Positions 57,911-60,000 of a stretch of DNA of 60,000 bases are shown piece by piece (within the stretch, counting starts at the first letter, position 1; each line of letters starts with the position of its first letter). The notes under the pieces are model-generated. The model saw only the letters and a program-made list of their open reading frames with translations. It did not search any database and had not been told where the DNA came from. This DNA comes from Symsagittifera roscoffensis. Taxonomy: Eukaryota > Xenacoelomorpha > Acoela > Convolutidae. Both the position numbers and the translations under genes were made by a program. The stretch lies in the NCBI RefSeq assembly GCF_963678635.1, contig NC_087070.1, forward strand, positions 20,755,461 through 20,815,460, given 5' to 3'.

Positions 57911-59374
57911 GGTGAAAAATCTCGACTCGGGGAGCAAAATACCCACTTTTCAAAAAAAAACTTTCACTCTGACACGTTATTTTTACATTCTAATTTGATT
58001 TATTTTATTGTTCTAGGAAAGATATTACACTAGTGTTTCAATTTCAAATATGGCACAGAAACATACTGAATACGTGTGTTTCTTTTTTCAAATACGGCAG
58101 GGAAACATTCATCTACCAGTTGAGAAAAAAATCAATCTAAACAAGATCCGGATATATCTAAAAACAGACAGGTATTTAGTTTTGGCACAAAAAATGCTCT
58201 CCTACTAAATGGGACAGTCAGGGGCTGAAGAGTCAAAAATTCCTCTCGGGTTGAGCTCATCTTGAGAAACGCACAGTCAGAATTCTTTAATATAATATTG
58301 TAATTGCGACAAAAATGTCATTCTTGCGATAGCAAGCGAAACGAGAACATATTTGAAGAACTTCATAACAGTAAGCCGAAAGTTGTTCGCCATCAGACTT
58401 GAAAACAGGCGTCGGCTAGAAATATAATTGGACTGTAATGGAACACAAAACAGAATAAGAAGTTTGAAGATAAATTGGAAAAATAAAAAATGGTGTAACT
58501 TGGGATATTGTGGATCGTATCAAATACTTGTTTGATCCCCATCACGATCCACCGCCAAACGCACGTGAAAACATTTTGAGCATGATTGGTACGGCAGTAA
58601 CATGTATAAGCTGGAACAGTTTGGCACCGTGAAGATGCATAAATTAAAATAGTTCAAGTCATCACTAGGAGTGGGTAAATTTGTGAAAGTTGGGCTTACG
58701 GATAATAGAATAGAGGTGAAATAACTTCGACAATACAACGCCTCTGCGATACTTTGTTATGGCGGGTGTAACACTAGTGCGATCGGAAAAAACAATCGGA
58801 GGTGTTCTGCAATTAAAAACAGATTAGATTTTTTCAAGCATTCTACAGCACAGGAATCTATTATACTAAGCACTAGTGTTGGACCACATTTCATAAGAGA
58901 CTCGGAGTCGCTCGGATAGACTTGGATGACCAAAACGAATTTTGACAGACAACAGTTGCATATGCGTCACAATAACTAGCCAGTCAAAAACTTGCCAACA
59001 AAAACTCAATGAAAGAGACAAAATTATTTGGTGTAGTTCGGTCAATAAAACATTTTTTACCAGTACTGGCATAGTAGAAAAAAATCGTCGATGTTACTGA
59101 TCATACCAATGGGTGGCGTCCGCTCCTCCCCTTAGAACTTCTATGTCAATCAAGAGCTCAATTCTGAGTTTTGCAAAAACATGAAGAAAGAGATCGGAAA
59201 TGAAATTTTGCCCTCAATCCTATGAGATCCGATTTAACGTTAAGTATAATTCAGAACTAATTTTCCTCTGAACTGATTAGGGGGCCAATCAGATTTGAGC
59301 ACAGGACATGCAGTCCTCGTGGATTGAGTTTGCTATTTAATTTCATTGGGGAGATTGTCCACGCCTATTAGGTG

Positions 59375-59587
59375 GGAGGGGGAGATGGCTAAGGGCTAAT
59401 ATACGTGTTGGACAGCTAGAGGTTATGGGTTCGATCCCCGTTGTGAACTTTGTTTGTTCAAAACTCAGACGTGTAAAAGAAAAAAGGCCATAAGTATTTT
59501 CTATTCGGCAATAATATTCATTCGTGTTCGCACCAGTGACGTTGGTGCTAAAGCTGTCAATCATTAATCTTGTCTAAAGTCTGTCGC
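59375..59587 (+). mobile_element. tRNA-derived SINE
   Basis: Pol III internal promoter boxes are in place: A box TGGCTAAGGG at 59386-59395 and B box GGTTCGATCCC at 59428-59438, with a tRNA-like spacing. The upstream and downstream arms do not fold into a full cloverleaf with matched acceptor ends, so it is not a functional tRNA gene. The body continues about 150 bases beyond the tRNA-like head and ends in a segment shared with 47554-47606 and 53562-53612, as expected for a SINE tail. Confidence 0.65.
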
Positions 59588-59589
59588 TA

Positions 59590-60000
59590 AAATTTCACGA
59601 TTGAAGGACGGTTATGATTTTAAATAACTTCATTTGATTAAAATTTAATTCCAAACTAAACTTGGCCTTTAAGTATTAGCTGAAGCACCGTTACAGGGTT
59701 ATTTGGTATGCTGGTATATCTAATAACAGGTTTTTTAGGACGAGAAAATTAAGTCCTATTCTACACAACTCTTGATTCCTTTCTACACTTCACGTTTGTC
59801 CAAAACTTCAAACCTTTTTCCCGGTAATGTTATTTGTAATGTTGTATTTCAGCTCAAAGGGCTTTGTTGTCAAATAACTAAAACCTGCGCGACATATTTT
59901 TGTGATTCCTTAATTTGCGTTAAACCAAAAACACTTGAGCGCAAAACTCTTGCACGTACCTTCAGTGCTCGGATCGAGAGCAGTAGGTTGCTGTAAGCTG
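59590..60000. other. AT-rich DNA to the window end, no gene seen
   Basis: A 74-codon open frame (59772-59996) has no recognisable motif or splice context. Confidence 0.45.

Larger units (their letters stand above)
57150..59370. other. AT-rich DNA, no gene seen
   Basis: Contains related TTAAATTGTA and GTGAAATGACTA(A/G)GTGTTAAAA units (about 57465-57605) and the palindrome at 57780-57910. No coding region was recognised; open frames are under 75 codons and lack any motif. Confidence 0.5.

Noticed and set aside
1-60000. CRISPR array, operon or phage module
   Set aside because: No regularly spaced short repeats with unique spacers, no ribosome binding sites and no prokaryotic gene order; all tandem arrays here are contiguous minisatellites.

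Overview
The window looks like AT-rich nuclear DNA of an invertebrate animal. It has one spliced rhodopsin-class GPCR gene with canonical GT-AG introns, long non-coding stretches, and many eukaryotic transposons: hAT-type MITEs, a Ty3/gypsy LTR element, a LINE-type reverse transcriptase, a FLYWCH-MULE transposase, and a tRNA-type SINE. There are no operons, ribosome binding sites or prokaryotic genes. The species cannot be named from the sequence. A 200-base N gap (76-275) marks a draft assembly.

Layout. 1-75 is part of a foldback repeat cut by the gap. 276-3579 is mostly plain AT-rich DNA, with a GC-richer patch and CT microsatellite at about 1800-2220. 3580-20346 (minus strand) is the GPCR gene: four exons that join in frame into 436 residues, split by introns of 715, 3352 and 11389 bp. 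The introns hold a foldback element, a compound hAT-type MITE with perfect 8-bp target duplications, a rearranged 1.2-kb duplication, and several copies of a ~525-bp repeat. 20.4-32.8 kb is largely non-coding, with two weak candidate exons, a LINE reverse transcriptase fragment (24.0-24.8 kb), palindromic and minisatellite DNA, and another hAT MITE with perfect target duplications. 32.8-38.7 kb is a nearly full-length but decayed Ty3/gypsy element on the minus strand, with recognisable LTRs, primer-binding site, gag, protease, RT, RNase H and integrase. 39.4-43.1 kb is AT-rich with a minisatellite and repeat fragments. 43.1-55.2 kb is a ~6-kb tandem duplication carrying the same nested transposons in both copies. 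55.9-57.1 kb is a broken FLYWCH-MULE transposase gene. The rest is AT-rich, with a nested palindrome and a tRNA-derived SINE.

The GPCR is the only host gene supported with confidence. The most distinctive repeat is the ~525-bp family (at least nine substantial copies on both strands). It has a hairpin at each end and a 10-bp inverted match that is terminal at the 5' end but subterminal at the 3' end. That is the arrangement known for Helentron-derived non-autonomous elements (HINEs, such as Drosophila DINE-1). The second abundant family is a GC-rich hAT-type MITE with CAGGGGCGGAT termini.
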